64,000 nucleotides of DNA from JASGDB01 sp049841315. GTDB lineage: Bacteria > Bacteroidota > Bacteroidia > Flavobacteriales > Weeksellaceae. The DNA is taken from the NCBI GenBank assembly GCA_049841315.1, contig JASGDB010000121.1, forward strand, positions 1-64,000, in the 5' to 3' direction. Each line of letters opens with the position of its first letter. Position 1 is the first letter of the stretch. This document shows, one piece after another, positions 1 to 7,410 of the stretch. Below the pieces are notes generated by a model. The model was not told the DNA's origin, made no database searches, and saw nothing but the letters and a program-made list of their open reading frames with translations. The position numbers and the translations under genes were made by a program.

Positions 1-66
1 AATTTCATCAAAATTATACCCTTTAGGGTTAGGGAAATTAATTTTGATGAAATTTAAACAGGCTCT
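1..66. repeat. MITE-like palindromic element, copy cut by window edge
   Basis: The first bases are an inverted repeat whose arms read AATTTCATCAAAAT and ATTTTGATGAAATT around a CCCTTTAGGGTTAGGG core, ending in TTTAAACAGGCTCT (53-66). The reverse complement of 1-61 matches 17500-17560 with about two mismatches, so this is a second, oppositely oriented copy of the element described at 17494-17644. The left part lies outside the window. Confidence 0.75.
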
Positions 67-115
67 AAAAAATATATTTTAAATTTATATGCTTTTAATT
101 ATGGTTTTTATTTAT

Positions 116-123
116 TAACTTTG
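116..123 (+). promoter_or_regulatory. candidate -7 box for recQ
   Basis: TAACTTTG fits the Bacteroidota sigma-A -7 consensus TANNTTTG and lies 32 bases before the recQ ATG. No clear TTG -33 element is seen at the expected distance, so the assignment rests on the -7 box alone. Confidence 0.4.
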
Positions 124-155
124 GTTGGTTGCAAATTTAGCAAACAAAAATTAGG

Positions 156-2360
156 ATGAGGACAAAAACAGACGATTTATCGAAAGAACTTAAAAAATAT
201 TTCGGATTTTCATCATTTAAAGGACAACAGGAGCAGATTATCCGTTCGCTTATGGACGGAAAAGATGTATTCGTACTGATGCCGACAGGTGGCGGAAAAT
301 CCCTTTGTTATCAACTTCCTGCACTTATTTGCGAAGGAACGGCGATTGTGGTTTCGCCGCTTATCGCACTTATGAAAAATCAGGTGGATGCCGTAAACGG
401 ACTTTCTTCCGGCGAAAGTACGGCTCACGTTCTGAATTCCTCGCTCAATAAATCCCAGACCAAACAGGTTTTTGACGATATCCGGAGCGGAAAAACCAAA
501 CTGCTATATGTTGCGCCCGAAAGTTTGATTAAAGAAGAATATCTGGAATTTTTCCGTGAAGTGGAAATTTCGTTTGTAGCGATTGACGAAGCGCATTGTA
601 TTTCGGAATGGGGACACGATTTCCGCCCGGAATACCGAAACCTGAAACTCATCATCAATAAAATTGCCGATGTTCCACTTATTGCTTTAACGGCGACTGC
701 CACTCCGAAAGTTCAGGATGATATTCAGAAAACTTTGGGAATGACGGAAGCATTGGTGTATAAAGAAAGTTTCAACCGACCTAATCTGTTTTACGAAGTT
801 CGCCCGAAAGTAGATGTGGACAAGGAAATTGTAAAATTCATCAATAAAAATAAAGGAAAATCGGGAATCGTCTATTGTTTGAGCCGTAGAAAAGTAGAGG
901 AATTCGCACAGCTTCTCCAAGTAAACGGAATCAACGCATTGCCTTATCACGCAGGATTAGACCAAAAAACAAGAGTTGCCAATCAAGATAAATTCCTGAT
1001 GGAAGAATGTGATGTAATCGTGGCTACGATTGCTTTCGGAATGGGAATCGACAAACCTGATGTGCGTTTTGTGGTGCATTACGATATTCCTAAATCTCTG
1101 GAAAGTTATTATCAGGAAACCGGAAGAGCGGGAAGAGACGGAGGAGAAGGCTATTGCGTGGCTTTCTACGACCCGAAAGATATTGAAAAATTAGAAAAAT
1201 TTCTGGCTCAAAAACCGGTTTCCGAAAGGGAAATCGGGCTTCAGCTTTTGAATGAAGTAGTCGGTTATGCCGAAACTTCGATGAGCCGAAGACAATACCT
1301 TCTCTATTATTTCGGGGAAGAATTCGACCCGATAAACGGCGACGGAGCGAAAATGGACGATAATTCCCTGAATCCGCCGAAACTGAAAGATTCTTCAAAA
1401 GATTTGTTTACCGTTTTGGATGTGGCGAAACGTTTGGAAGAAAAATTCAGAACGAAAGATTTAATCAGCATTATCGTCGGAAAAGAAAGTCCGGTAACGA
1501 AATCGTATAAACTCGAAACCCACAAACTTTTCGGAATCGGAAAAGACCAGTCGGATAATTACTGGAAATCCATTATCAGACAGGCAACTGTTCAAAATTT
1601 TTTACAAAAAGACATTGAAACTTATGGCGTTTTGAGAGTAACGGAAAAAGGTCAGGAAGTAATAGACGGAAAATTTACCGGCTCTTTCATGATTGCAGAA
1701 GACAGAACGTATGATTTGGCTCAAACCAAGTCCGATTCCGATGCAGCACAGGTTCAGAACAGTGCGGGACTTGATGAGGTGTTGTTCGGTCAGCTGAAAG
1801 ATTTGCGAAAAAAGGTGGCAAAAAAATTGGGAATTCCTCCTTATACGGTGTTTATGGACCCGAGTTTGGAAGATATGACGGTGCAATATCCCATTACAGT
1901 GGAAGAAATTTCTAAAGTATATGGAGTTGGTGAAGGAAAAGCCCGAAAATTCGGAAAAGAATTTGCCGATTTTATTAAAAATTATGTAGAAGAAAACGAC
2001 ATCGAAAGAACTCAGGACATGGTGCTGAAGCAGGTTGCCAACAAATCCAGCCATAAAGTTTTCATCATTCAAAGTACCGACAAAAAACTCGATTTGGAAG
2101 ACATCGCAAAAGCAAAAAATCTTACAATGGACGAACTATTGAAAGAAATGGAATCCATTGTTTATCAGGGAACTAAATTGAATATCGGCTATTATATCGA
2201 AGAAAATTTTGATGAAGACATCGTGGAAGAATTTATGGAATTTATGAATGAAAGCGAAAGCGACAGCATGAAAGTCCTGACCGATGAATTCGGCGATGAT
2301 TTGAGCGATGAGGAAATCCGAATGTTGAGAATTAAATTTATTTCAGATGTTGCCAATTAA
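156..2360 (+). CDS. recQ: ATP-dependent DNA helicase RecQ
   Basis: 3'-5' superfamily 2 helicase for recombinational repair and replication-fork processing. Visible in order: Walker A MPTGGGKS (residues 42-49, Lys48), DEAH box (144-147) followed by the RecQ aromatic loop, helicase motif VI around [10 protein letters not shown], a winged-helix RQC region, an HRDC domain from about 540 to 620, and an acidic C-terminal extension of roughly 110 residues. Length (734 aa) exceeds the E. coli enzyme (about 610) mainly through this tail. Odd: the zinc-binding subdomain after [10 protein letters not shown] has none of the four cysteines of E. coli RecQ; the segment reads [14 protein letters not shown]. 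The ATG at 156 follows a -7 box. Identity is secure; the functional effect of losing the zinc site is unknown. Confidence 0.96.
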   Translation: MRTKTDDLSKELKKYFGFSSFKGQQEQIIRSLMDGKDVFVLMPTGGGKSLCYQLPALICEGTAIVVSPLIALMKNQVDAVNGLSSGESTAHVLNSSLNKSQTKQVFDDIRSGKTKLLYVAPESLIKEEYLEFFREVEISFVAIDEAHCISEWGHDFRPEYRNLKLIINKIADVPLIALTATATPKVQDDIQKTLGMTEALVYKESFNRPNLFYEVRPKVDVDKEIVKFINKNKGKSGIVYCLSRRKVEEFAQLLQVNGINALPYHAGLDQKTRVANQDKFLMEECDVIVATIAFGMGIDKPDVRFVVHYDIPKSLESYYQETGRAGRDGGEGYCVAFYDPKDIEKLEKFLAQKPVSEREIGLQLLNEVVGYAETSMSRRQYLLYYFGEEFDPINGDGAKMDDNSLNPPKLKDSSKDLFTVLDVAKRLEEKFRTKDLISIIVGKESPVTKSYKLETHKLFGIGKDQSDNYWKSIIRQATVQNFLQKDIETYGVLRVTEKGQEVIDGKFTGSFMIAEDRTYDLAQTKSDSDAAQVQNSAGLDEVLFGQLKDLRKKVAKKLGIPPYTVFMDPSLEDMTVQYPITVEEISKVYGVGEGKARKFGKEFADFIKNYVEENDIERTQDMVLKQVANKSSHKVFIIQSTDKKLDLEDIAKAKNLTMDELLKEMESIVYQGTKLNIGYYIEENFDEDIVEEFMEFMNESESDSMKVLTDEFGDDLSDEEIRMLRIKFISDVAN

Positions 2361-2377
2361 TTTCCAAAATTTTAAAA

Positions 2378-2623
2378 ATGGGAAATCCGATTTTAGCATA
2401 TAAAAAAGAACTCATAGAATGGATAAAAAACCTCGATGATTTGCAGGTTTTATCCGATTTAGTAGAGATGAAAGAGGGAAAATTTTCTGTTTCAAAAGTT
2501 TCCGAACCACAGGCGGAATATGCGGTGAAAGATGATTTTGATGTGCAGTTTGCGAAAGGATTGACATTAGAGGAATCGAGAAAGAGAACCAAAGAATTTA
2601 TCAGAAGTCTGCCGTGGAAATGA
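2378..2623 (+). CDS. antitoxin of tandem type II TA module, copy 1
   Basis: Small acidic 81-residue protein beginning MGNPILAYKKELIEWIKNLD. It has the size, charge and gene order of a type II antitoxin: it precedes and overlaps a RelE/ParE-like toxin by 4 bases (ATGA). It lies only 17 bases after recQ. Its first 55 or so residues are nearly identical to the second antitoxin at 2952, while the last 25 (after VKDDF) differ, as expected if the N-terminus dimerises or binds DNA and the C-terminus neutralises its own toxin. That division is inference. The family is recognised as a common Bacteroidota antitoxin-like protein, with no named domain visible. Confidence 0.7.
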   Translation: MGNPILAYKKELIEWIKNLDDLQVLSDLVEMKEGKFSVSKVSEPQAEYAVKDDFDVQFAKGLTLEESRKRTKEFIRSLPWK

Positions 2624-2937
2624 TAGTTATTTTTTCGGAAGGCTTTCATTTGCAGATTGAAGAATTGATTGAAATACTTTTTGAAAAAGAATATTTTGGT
2701 TTTGAGGAGGATTGTTATATTTATGCAGGTAAAATATATGATTTTGTTGAAGACAGTATCGAAAAGCCAATCTCAAAAGCTACGCCTGAAAAATTTAAAA
2801 AGCACGGAAAGTTTTATATAAAATACAAAGCCAATCACAGAACGCATTGGTATATATTTTTCAATCAAAAAGGAAATCAGATTCTTGTGAATTACATTTT
2901 GAATAATCACAATCACGATTTTCCTGAACTGATATAA
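2620..2937 (+). CDS. RelE/ParE-like toxin, copy 1
   Basis: About 105 residues. The C-terminal half (KFKKHGKFYIKYKANHRTHW then FFNQKGNQILVNYILNNH) has the pattern of RelE/ParE toxins: a basic strand, an aromatic-rich strand and a final strand with the Ile-x-x-Ile-Leu type ending. Members cleave ribosome-bound mRNA or poison gyrase; which applies here is not visible. I chose ATG at 2620, which overlaps the antitoxin stop as ATGA, over the in-frame GTG at 2614. It pairs with the antitoxin at 2378 and is a paralogue of the toxin at 3182 (same core motif, about the same length). Confidence 0.7.
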   Translation: MIVIFSEGFHLQIEELIEILFEKEYFGFEEDCYIYAGKIYDFVEDSIEKPISKATPEKFKKHGKFYIKYKANHRTHWYIFFNQKGNQILVNYILNNHNHDFPELI

Positions 2938-2951
2938 ACAAAATATAAAAA

Positions 2952-3197
2952 ATGGAAAATCCGATTGTAACATACAAAAAAGAACTCATCGAATGGATAA
3001 AAAATCTCGATGATTTAGAGGTTTTATCCGATTTAGTAGAGATGAAAGAGGGAAAATTTTCTCTTTCAAAAGTTTCTGAACCACAGGCGGAATATGCGGT
3101 GAAAGATGATTTTGAGGAACGGTTTGCGAAAGGTTTTACATCTGAACAAGCAAGAGCAGAAACCAAAAGAAGAATCAATGAATGGTGGGGAAAATAG
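2952..3197 (+). CDS. antitoxin of tandem type II TA module, copy 2
   Basis: 81-residue paralogue of the antitoxin at 2378, starting MENPIVTYKKELIEWIKNLD. The shared block runs to about residue 55 (DLVEMKEGKFS, then VSEPQAEYAVKDDF). The remainder (RFAKGFTSEQARAETKRRIN) differs. It starts 14 bases after the first toxin and overlaps the second toxin by 16 bases, so the two modules form a compact four-gene array behind recQ. Confidence 0.7.
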   Translation: MENPIVTYKKELIEWIKNLDDLEVLSDLVEMKEGKFSLSKVSEPQAEYAVKDDFEERFAKGFTSEQARAETKRRINEWWGK

Positions 3198-3511
3198 AAA
3201 TTATTTATTCATCAAATTTCATAGATTATACCGATGAATTAACACAGGTTTTATATAAAGCCGGTTATTTTGCTTTTTTGGAAAATGCACATCAATATAC
3301 CGATAAAATTTATGATTTTATTGATAATAATATCGACAAACCGATTTCCAAAAACACACCCGAAAAATTCAGAAAACACGGAAAACATTATCTGAAATAC
3401 AAAGCCAACAATCGTACTTTCTGGTATATTTTCTTTGATAGAAAAGAGAATCGTTTTTTGGTCAATCATATTTTAAACAATCATTCTGAAAATTTTATAG
3501 AATTACTGTGA
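3182..3511 (+). CDS. RelE/ParE-like toxin, copy 2
   Basis: 109-residue paralogue of the toxin at 2620; shared motif KHGKHYLKYKANNRTFWYIF and the ending VNHILNNHS. The ATG at 3182 overlaps the antitoxin by 16 bases; an in-frame GTG at 3185 is the alternative start. Its TGA stop (3509-3511) overlaps the GTG start of the following glycosyltransferase as GTGA, which would couple their translation. Activity is inferred from family resemblance and gene order. Confidence 0.68.
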   Translation: MVGKIEIIYSSNFIDYTDELTQVLYKAGYFAFLENAHQYTDKIYDFIDNNIDKPISKNTPEKFRKHGKHYLKYKANNRTFWYIFFDRKENRFLVNHILNNHSENFIELL

Positions 3512-4638
3512 ATAAAGAAGAGAACAGCACGGAAAAGTCCCTCTCCTTTGGAGAGGGATTTAGGGAGAGGACAAAATCCATTATCTTCATTCTTCCCGAC
3601 CTTGAAACCGGCGGTGCAGAACGCATTGTAACTACGATTGCCAATCATCTTCCTCGTTCAACATATGAACCGAAAATTATGCTTCTTCGGAAAGAGGGCG
3701 GTTATCTTGATTTTCTGAAAAAAGACGTAGAAATCATTGATTTGAAAATCCAAAGAATCCGAAATTCTTTGTTTCCGATTTTGAGGGAAATCCGCAAGAG
3801 AAAACCCGATATTGTGTTCAGCGGTTTCGGGGAAGTGAATGCGTATTTGTCTTTATTCATCAGGCTTTTCCCGAAAACAAAATTTATTGCAAGAGAAACC
3901 AATGTCGTTTCTCAGCACGTTACGAGAAAGGAAATCCGTTTTTTCTATAAATTTTACAACAATTACGATAAAATCATCTGTCAGAGCGATGATATGCAGA
4001 ATGATTTGATTCAAAATTTCGGGATTAAAAAAGAAAAACTCATTAAAATCAACAATCCTGTCGATTTCGATTTCATTGAAGAAAAACTGAAAGATTCCGT
4101 GAAACCTGAAAGTTACAGCGAAGATTTTAAAAACGTGGTCGCGGTCGGGAATTTGTCTGCGAGAAAAGGTTTTGACAATCTTCTGAACGTATTTTCCCAT
4201 TTAAAAAACGAAAAAATTCTGCTTCATATTTTGGGCGACGGAAGAGATAAGGAGTTGCTTCATCAGATGAAAACGGATTTAGGTTTGGAAAATATCATCT
4301 TTCACGGACAGCAGAAAAACCCGTATCCGTTTCTGAAATTTGCGGATTTGTTCATTCTTTCGTCGCGTTACGAAGGTTTCCCGAATGTGCTTCTGGAAGC
4401 CGGAGCGTGCGGAACTTTTTCTCTGGCAAACGATTGCAAAGGCGGAATCCGTGAGATTGTGCAAAACGGAATCAACGGCGAAACCGGAACGATTGAAAAT
4501 TACGAAGCCTTTGCACAGCAAATCGTTGAAATTCTGAAAGAAAACCACGATAAAACCGCTGTCCGGAATTCTATTTATTCCCGATTTTCAAAGGAGATTA
4601 TCTTGGAGAACTATTTTGAGGTTTTTGATGAAATCTGA
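3508..4638 (+). CDS. GT4-family glycosyltransferase
   Basis: GT-B fold retaining glycosyltransferase, probably for surface polysaccharide or glycolipid. The N-terminal Rossmann half carries FILPDLETGGAERIV. The C-terminal half has the sugar-nucleotide site VGNLSARKGFDNLL, a GDG loop and the E-x7-E motif EGFPNVLLE (Glu289 to Glu297). The acceptor and donor are not predictable. Only a GTG (3508) is available before the conserved core; the first roughly 23 residues come from the toxin overlap and a palindromic intergenic repeat (3538-3576) and are not native to the family. The last 24 codons are duplicated, in diverged form, at 5333-5404 beyond the neighbouring PIN toxin pair. Confidence 0.88.
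   Translation: MNKEENSTEKSLSFGEGFRERTKSIIFILPDLETGGAERIVTTIANHLPRSTYEPKIMLLRKEGGYLDFLKKDVEIIDLKIQRIRNSLFPILREIRKRKPDIVFSGFGEVNAYLSLFIRLFPKTKFIARETNVVSQHVTRKEIRFFYKFYNNYDKIICQSDDMQNDLIQNFGIKKEKLIKINNPVDFDFIEEKLKDSVKPESYSEDFKNVVAVGNLSARKGFDNLLNVFSHLKNEKILLHILGDGRDKELLHQMKTDLGLENIIFHGQQKNPYPFLKFADLFILSSRYEGFPNVLLEAGACGTFSLANDCKGGIREIVQNGINGETGTIENYEAFAQQIVEILKENHDKTAVRNSIYSRFSKEIILENYFEVFDEI
3538..3576. repeat. CCCTCTCC palindromic repeat inside a coding start
   Basis: TCCCTCTCC (3538-3546), loop TTT, GGAGAGGGA (3550-3558) form a perfect 9-bp stem, followed by TTTAGGGAGAGG, which offers a competing pairing. It resembles dispersed intergenic palindromes, yet here it is read as codons 11-22 of the glycosyltransferase. 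Confidence 0.7.
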
Positions 4639-4684
4639 GGTTTTTTCCTTGATATTTTTAGAAATTTTGAAGTGAAAAATTTTG

Positions 4685-4692
4685 TATATTTG
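4685..4692 (+). promoter_or_regulatory. -7 box for the PIN-toxin module
   Basis: TATATTTG fits TANNTTTG and ends 19 bases before the ATG at 4712. A TTG lies at 4667-4669, somewhat closer than the usual -33 spacing. The box argues against an earlier in-frame TTG start at 4682, which would lie inside it. Confidence 0.5.
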
Positions 4693-4711
4693 TGTGAAAT
4701 ATCAGTTTGTT

Positions 4712-4888
4712 ATGGAAACAACAGCGAAAAAAACAAGAAAACAAACAACTGCAAAACCAAAGGTCAAAAAAGCGGAAACAGTAGAAGCCGCAGAACCAAG
4801 AAAAATTTCTAAAACGTGGGAAGCAGTGCTGAGAGCGAAAGAAAAACCTCTTATTGAAATCGTGGATATGAGAGCGGTTTTAAAATAA
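4712..4888 (+). CDS. putative antitoxin partner of PIN toxin
   Basis: 58 residues: a Lys/Thr/Ala-rich N-terminus (METTAKKTRKQTTAKPKVKK) followed by KTWEAVLRAKEKPLIEIVDM. It ends 4 bases before the PIN-domain gene and has its own promoter box, the arrangement of VapBC-type modules. The basic N-terminus may bind DNA and the hydrophobic C-terminus may thread into the toxin; both are inference. No family domain is recognised. Confidence 0.62.
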   Translation: METTAKKTRKQTTAKPKVKKAETVEAAEPRKISKTWEAVLRAKEKPLIEIVDMRAVLK

Positions 4889-4892
4889 TCGT

Positions 4893-5315
4893 ATGGCACG
4901 TTATTTATTAGACACGAACATTGTGATTTTTATGATTTTGGGGGAGTTGGACAATTTTTCTCCCGAGGTTAGGTATATTTTGGAAGATTATTCCAATCAG
5001 TTGTATATGAGTTCCGTTTCTGTTGCGGAACTTTTGCAGTTATACCGCATAAAGAAAGTGAAGCCCAAAAATATAAAAAATGCTTCCGAAATTGTAGAAA
5101 ATATAGAAAACGATTTCTACATCGAAATTCTTCCTTTTACAAAAGAGCACACCAGAACACTCGCATCACTGAAAATTGCGGACGGACACAACGACCCTTT
5201 CGACCATTCCATTATCTCTCACGCCATTTCCGAAAAAATGATTCTCGTTTCCTCCGACCGAAAATTCCGGGAATATACGCCGCAGAATCTGAATTTTGCT
5301 TTCAACAGGAGATGA
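4893..5315 (+). CDS. vapC: PIN-domain ribonuclease toxin (VapC-like)
   Basis: 140 residues, the usual VapC size. PIN acidic residues are all present: Asp7 in LLDTN, Glu46 in SVAEL, Asp101 and Asp104 in HNDPFDH, and Asp122 in VSSDRKF. VapC enzymes cut tRNA or rRNA; the target here cannot be read from sequence. It follows its putative antitoxin by 4 bases. The two genes are bracketed by the intact glycosyltransferase 3' end (upstream) and a diverged copy of the same 3' end (5333-5404, downstream). Confidence 0.9.
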   Translation: MARYLLDTNIVIFMILGELDNFSPEVRYILEDYSNQLYMSSVSVAELLQLYRIKKVKPKNIKNASEIVENIENDFYIEILPFTKEHTRTLASLKIADGHNDPFDHSIISHAISEKMILVSSDRKFREYTPQNLNFAFNRR

Positions 5316-5332
5316 AAAAACCCATTTAATGA

Positions 5333-5404
5333 AATTTCGTTTATTCCCGTTTTTCAACCGAGATTATTTTGGAGAAATATTTTGAGGTTTTTGAGAATGT
5401 GTAA
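5333..5404 (+). pseudogene. 3' relic of a glycosyltransferase gene
   Basis: Reading from AAT at 5333 gives NFVYSRFSTEIILEKYFEV and then FENV stop: 24 codons. The intact glycosyltransferase ends, also over 24 codons (4567-4638), with NSIYSRFSKEIILENYFEV then FDEI stop. DNA matches across the block at about four bases in five. An in-frame TGA (5330-5332) sits just before the relic and no start codon precedes it, so it cannot be expressed as a protein. It is either the original 3' end displaced when the toxin pair arrived, or the remnant of a second, deleted glycosyltransferase gene. Confidence 0.8.
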
Positions 5405-5499
5405 TTCAATATAATCTATGACAAGTATACAGCTAAACTAATTGCAGATATTCCCAAATCTGTTCATCCCGAACACCCAAAAATATCCCGAAAAATCCG

Positions 5500-5507
5500 T
5501 AAATTTG
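5500..5507 (+). promoter_or_regulatory. -7 box upstream of the TPR-like membrane protein
   Basis: TAAATTTG matches TANNTTTG and ends 25 bases before the ATG at 5533. No TTG is seen at -33. Confidence 0.45.
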
Positions 5508-5532
5508 CAAACCATTAATTTAATTTTCAGAT

Positions 5533-6102
5533 ATGAACAAATACATAAAACTGGTTATTGCGGGGATTTTTATAGCATTAGGAATATACATGATGTTCTT
5601 CACCCGTGAGCTGGGATGGGGAATTGTGGTATTCCTGCTTTCCGCATTTCCGATTCTTCTTTTCTTCAAAAACGAATATATTCTTCTCGCATTTTGGCAG
5701 CTTCGTAAGCAAAATATGGAAAAAGCGAATGCATGGCTCTCCAAAATCACGAATTATCCGGCTCAGCTTCACCGTTCGCAATACGGTTATTTCCATTATC
5801 TGCAAGGTCTTACACTCGCTCAGGACAATCCCACAAAAGTAGAGCCGCTGATGAAAAAGGCTCTGGAATTCGGACTGAATATGAAACATGACCGCGCTAT
5901 GGCTACCCTTAACCTCGCTGCCGTTGCCATTTCCAAAGGAAGAAAACAAGAGGGACAACGATTGCTGGATGAGGCCAAAAAATTGGATTCTTCAGGAATG
6001 ATGACGGAACAGATAAAAATGATGAAGGAGCAGATGAAAATGCCGTCCATGCAGAAACACATGCACAATCCTCACATGAGGCAGAGAGGAAAATTTTTCT
6101 AA
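5533..6102 (+). CDS. membrane protein with TPR-like cytosolic region
   Basis: 189 residues. Two hydrophobic segments at about 6-25 and 28-46 form a hairpin anchor. The rest is helical, with TPR-like phrases (YFHYLQGLTLAQ, then MATLNLAAVAISKGRKQEGQ RLLDEAKKL). It ends in a Met/Lys/His-rich tail (QMKMPSMQKHMHNPHMRQRG) that could bind metal or be disordered. The function is not recognised. It has its own promoter box and is followed by a strong terminator at 6126, so it is probably monocistronic. Confidence 0.7.
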   Translation: MNKYIKLVIAGIFIALGIYMMFFTRELGWGIVVFLLSAFPILLFFKNEYILLAFWQLRKQNMEKANAWLSKITNYPAQLHRSQYGYFHYLQGLTLAQDNPTKVEPLMKKALEFGLNMKHDRAMATLNLAAVAISKGRKQEGQRLLDEAKKLDSSGMMTEQIKMMKEQMKMPSMQKHMHNPHMRQRGKFF

Positions 6103-6125
6103 AAAATTTGAAATAATTACTGTCA

Positions 6126-6152
6126 ACGCACTTTTCTAAAAGTGCGTTTTTT
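6126..6152 (+). terminator. intrinsic terminator after the TPR-like gene
   Basis: ACGCACTTTT, loop CT, AAAAGTGCGT then TTTTTA: a 10-bp stem followed by a T run. It lies in the convergent gap before the TRIC gene and could act on both strands. Confidence 0.85.
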
Positions 6153-6157
6153 ACTTT

Positions 6158-6790
6158 TCACATCTCACTCTCCTCTCCATTTCCGTAGAATTTCGGGATT
6201 TTCCATTGGTACTTCACGGCAAGCGTGCGGACAGCAACAATAAGCAAAATGGTAAAAATCTGAACGATGGTATAAGATAAAACGGTATATTTCGCCAAAA
6301 GAAGAAAAATACTACCTCCGACAATACAAGCTGTTGCGTAAATTTCTTTCCTAAAAATCAAAGGAATACGGTTCAGGAGAATATCCCGGATAATTCCTCC
6401 GAAACATCCGGTAATCGTTCCGAGCGTAATACAGATGAGCGGATGAAGGTCGGCATTCATTCCTTTCTGCACCCCGATAATCGTAAAAAGCCCCAGCCCA
6501 AAGCTGTCAAAAATAAAAAGCGTAACCTTGAAATTCCTTTCAATCGATTTGAAAATCATCGCCATAATCGAAGTGATGAAAATGAGCGAACACATCCACA
6601 AATCATGCATCCAAAACACCGGAACATTCAGAAGCAAATCTCTCACCGTGCCGCCGCCAACTGAAGTAATGAAAGCAATAATCAGCACACCAAACGGGTC
6701 TAATCTCTTTTGCATTGCCGCAAAACTTCCCGACATGGAAAAGGAAATCGTTCCTAAAATTTCAATGATAAAATTAAACTGTTCGTGCAT
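6158..6790 (-). CDS. TRIC family trimeric intracellular cation channel
   Basis: 210 residues, almost wholly hydrophobic, with about seven membrane segments. Two glycine-rich repeats typical of the bacterial TRIC/UPF0126 (YadS) family are visible: FAAMQKRLDPFGVLIIAFIT followed by SVGGGTVRDLLL, and later GTITGCFGGIIRDILLNRIP. Bacterial homologues form trimeric K+-conducting channels. Convergent with the TPR-like gene and followed on its own strand by the shared hairpin at 6126. Confidence 0.88.
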   Translation of the reverse strand: MHEQFNFIIEILGTISFSMSGSFAAMQKRLDPFGVLIIAFITSVGGGTVRDLLLNVPVFWMHDLWMCSLIFITSIMAMIFKSIERNFKVTLFIFDSFGLGLFTIIGVQKGMNADLHPLICITLGTITGCFGGIIRDILLNRIPLIFRKEIYATACIVGGSIFLLLAKYTVLSYTIVQIFTILLIVAVRTLAVKYQWKIPKFYGNGEESEM

Positions 6791-6814
6791 GTTTTATGGG
6801 TGATGGGTGAATTT

Positions 6815-6846
6815 AAGAGCCAAGGAAAAGAGCCAAGAGCCAAGAA
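6815..6846. repeat. AGAGCCAAG module (minus orientation)
   Basis: AAGAGCCAAGGAAAAGAGCC followed by AAGAGCCAAG: three copies of the CTTGGCTCTT module on the complementary strand, lying between coaD and the TRIC gene. The same module occurs at 7374, 11873 and 60372. Confidence 0.7.
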
Positions 6847-6869
6847 AATCACGCATATAAAGATTTTAA

Positions 6870-7328
6870 TTAAATTCTCACAGAGTCCGGAACTAAAAGT
6901 TCGTATTCCCCATTGTGGGACATAATTTCTCGAACAATACTTGAGCTGATAAACGATTTTCCTGAAGAAGTCAGCAGAAAAACGGTTTCTAATTTTTTGT
7001 GAGCTAAAGTTCTGTTGGTATGCGCAATCGCTTTTTCAAATTCAAAATCAGCAGGATTTCTTAATCCTCTCAGAATAAACTGAGCATTTTTTTCGATACA
7101 ATAATCCACCGTAAGGCCTTCAAAATAATCTACTTCCACATTCGGGAAATGCTTTGTTGCCTCTTTGATGAACTCCATTCTTTTTTCAAGCGGAAACATG
7201 TATTTTTTCTGAGAATTTTGCCCGATAGCGATAATCAGTTTGTCAAAAAGCGGAACAGCCCTCTCGATAATATCATAATGTCCTAACGTGATTGGGTCAA
7301 AAGAACCCGGAAATACAGCGGTTTTCAT
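6870..7328 (-). CDS. coaD: phosphopantetheine adenylyltransferase
   Basis: Transfers AMP from ATP to 4'-phosphopantetheine, the penultimate step of coenzyme A synthesis. 152 residues, close to the usual 160. The nucleotidyltransferase motif TLGH (residues 14-17) follows GSFDPI, and the second nucleotide site is KSFISSSIVREIM. The middle carries FILRGLRNPADFEFE, a family hallmark. It is transcribed in the same direction as ddl, with a repeat-bearing gap of about 60 bases between them. Confidence 0.96.
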   Translation of the reverse strand: MKTAVFPGSFDPITLGHYDIIERAVPLFDKLIIAIGQNSQKKYMFPLEKRMEFIKEATKHFPNVEVDYFEGLTVDYCIEKNAQFILRGLRNPADFEFEKAIAHTNRTLAHKKLETVFLLTSSGKSFISSSIVREIMSHNGEYELLVPDSVRI

Positions 7329-7373
7329 ATTTGTTTTTTTGCTTTCGGCACTTGTTTTTTTTACTTGTTTCTA

Positions 7374-7410
7374 TTTACTTGGCTCTTTTATCTTGGCTCT
7401 TTTTTCAAGG
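7374..7410. repeat. CTTGGCTCTT module overlapping the ddl stop codon
   Basis: TTTACTTGGCTCTTTTATCT followed by TGGCTCTTTTTTC: two copies of the module. On the minus strand it encodes the last residues of Ddl (KKEPR) and supplies its TAA stop, so a dispersed repeat has become coding. Confidence 0.72.

Noticed and set aside
5405..5532. tRNA or small RNA gene between the relic and the TPR-like gene
   Set aside because: No cloverleaf, no strong hairpin; only a promoter box is seen.
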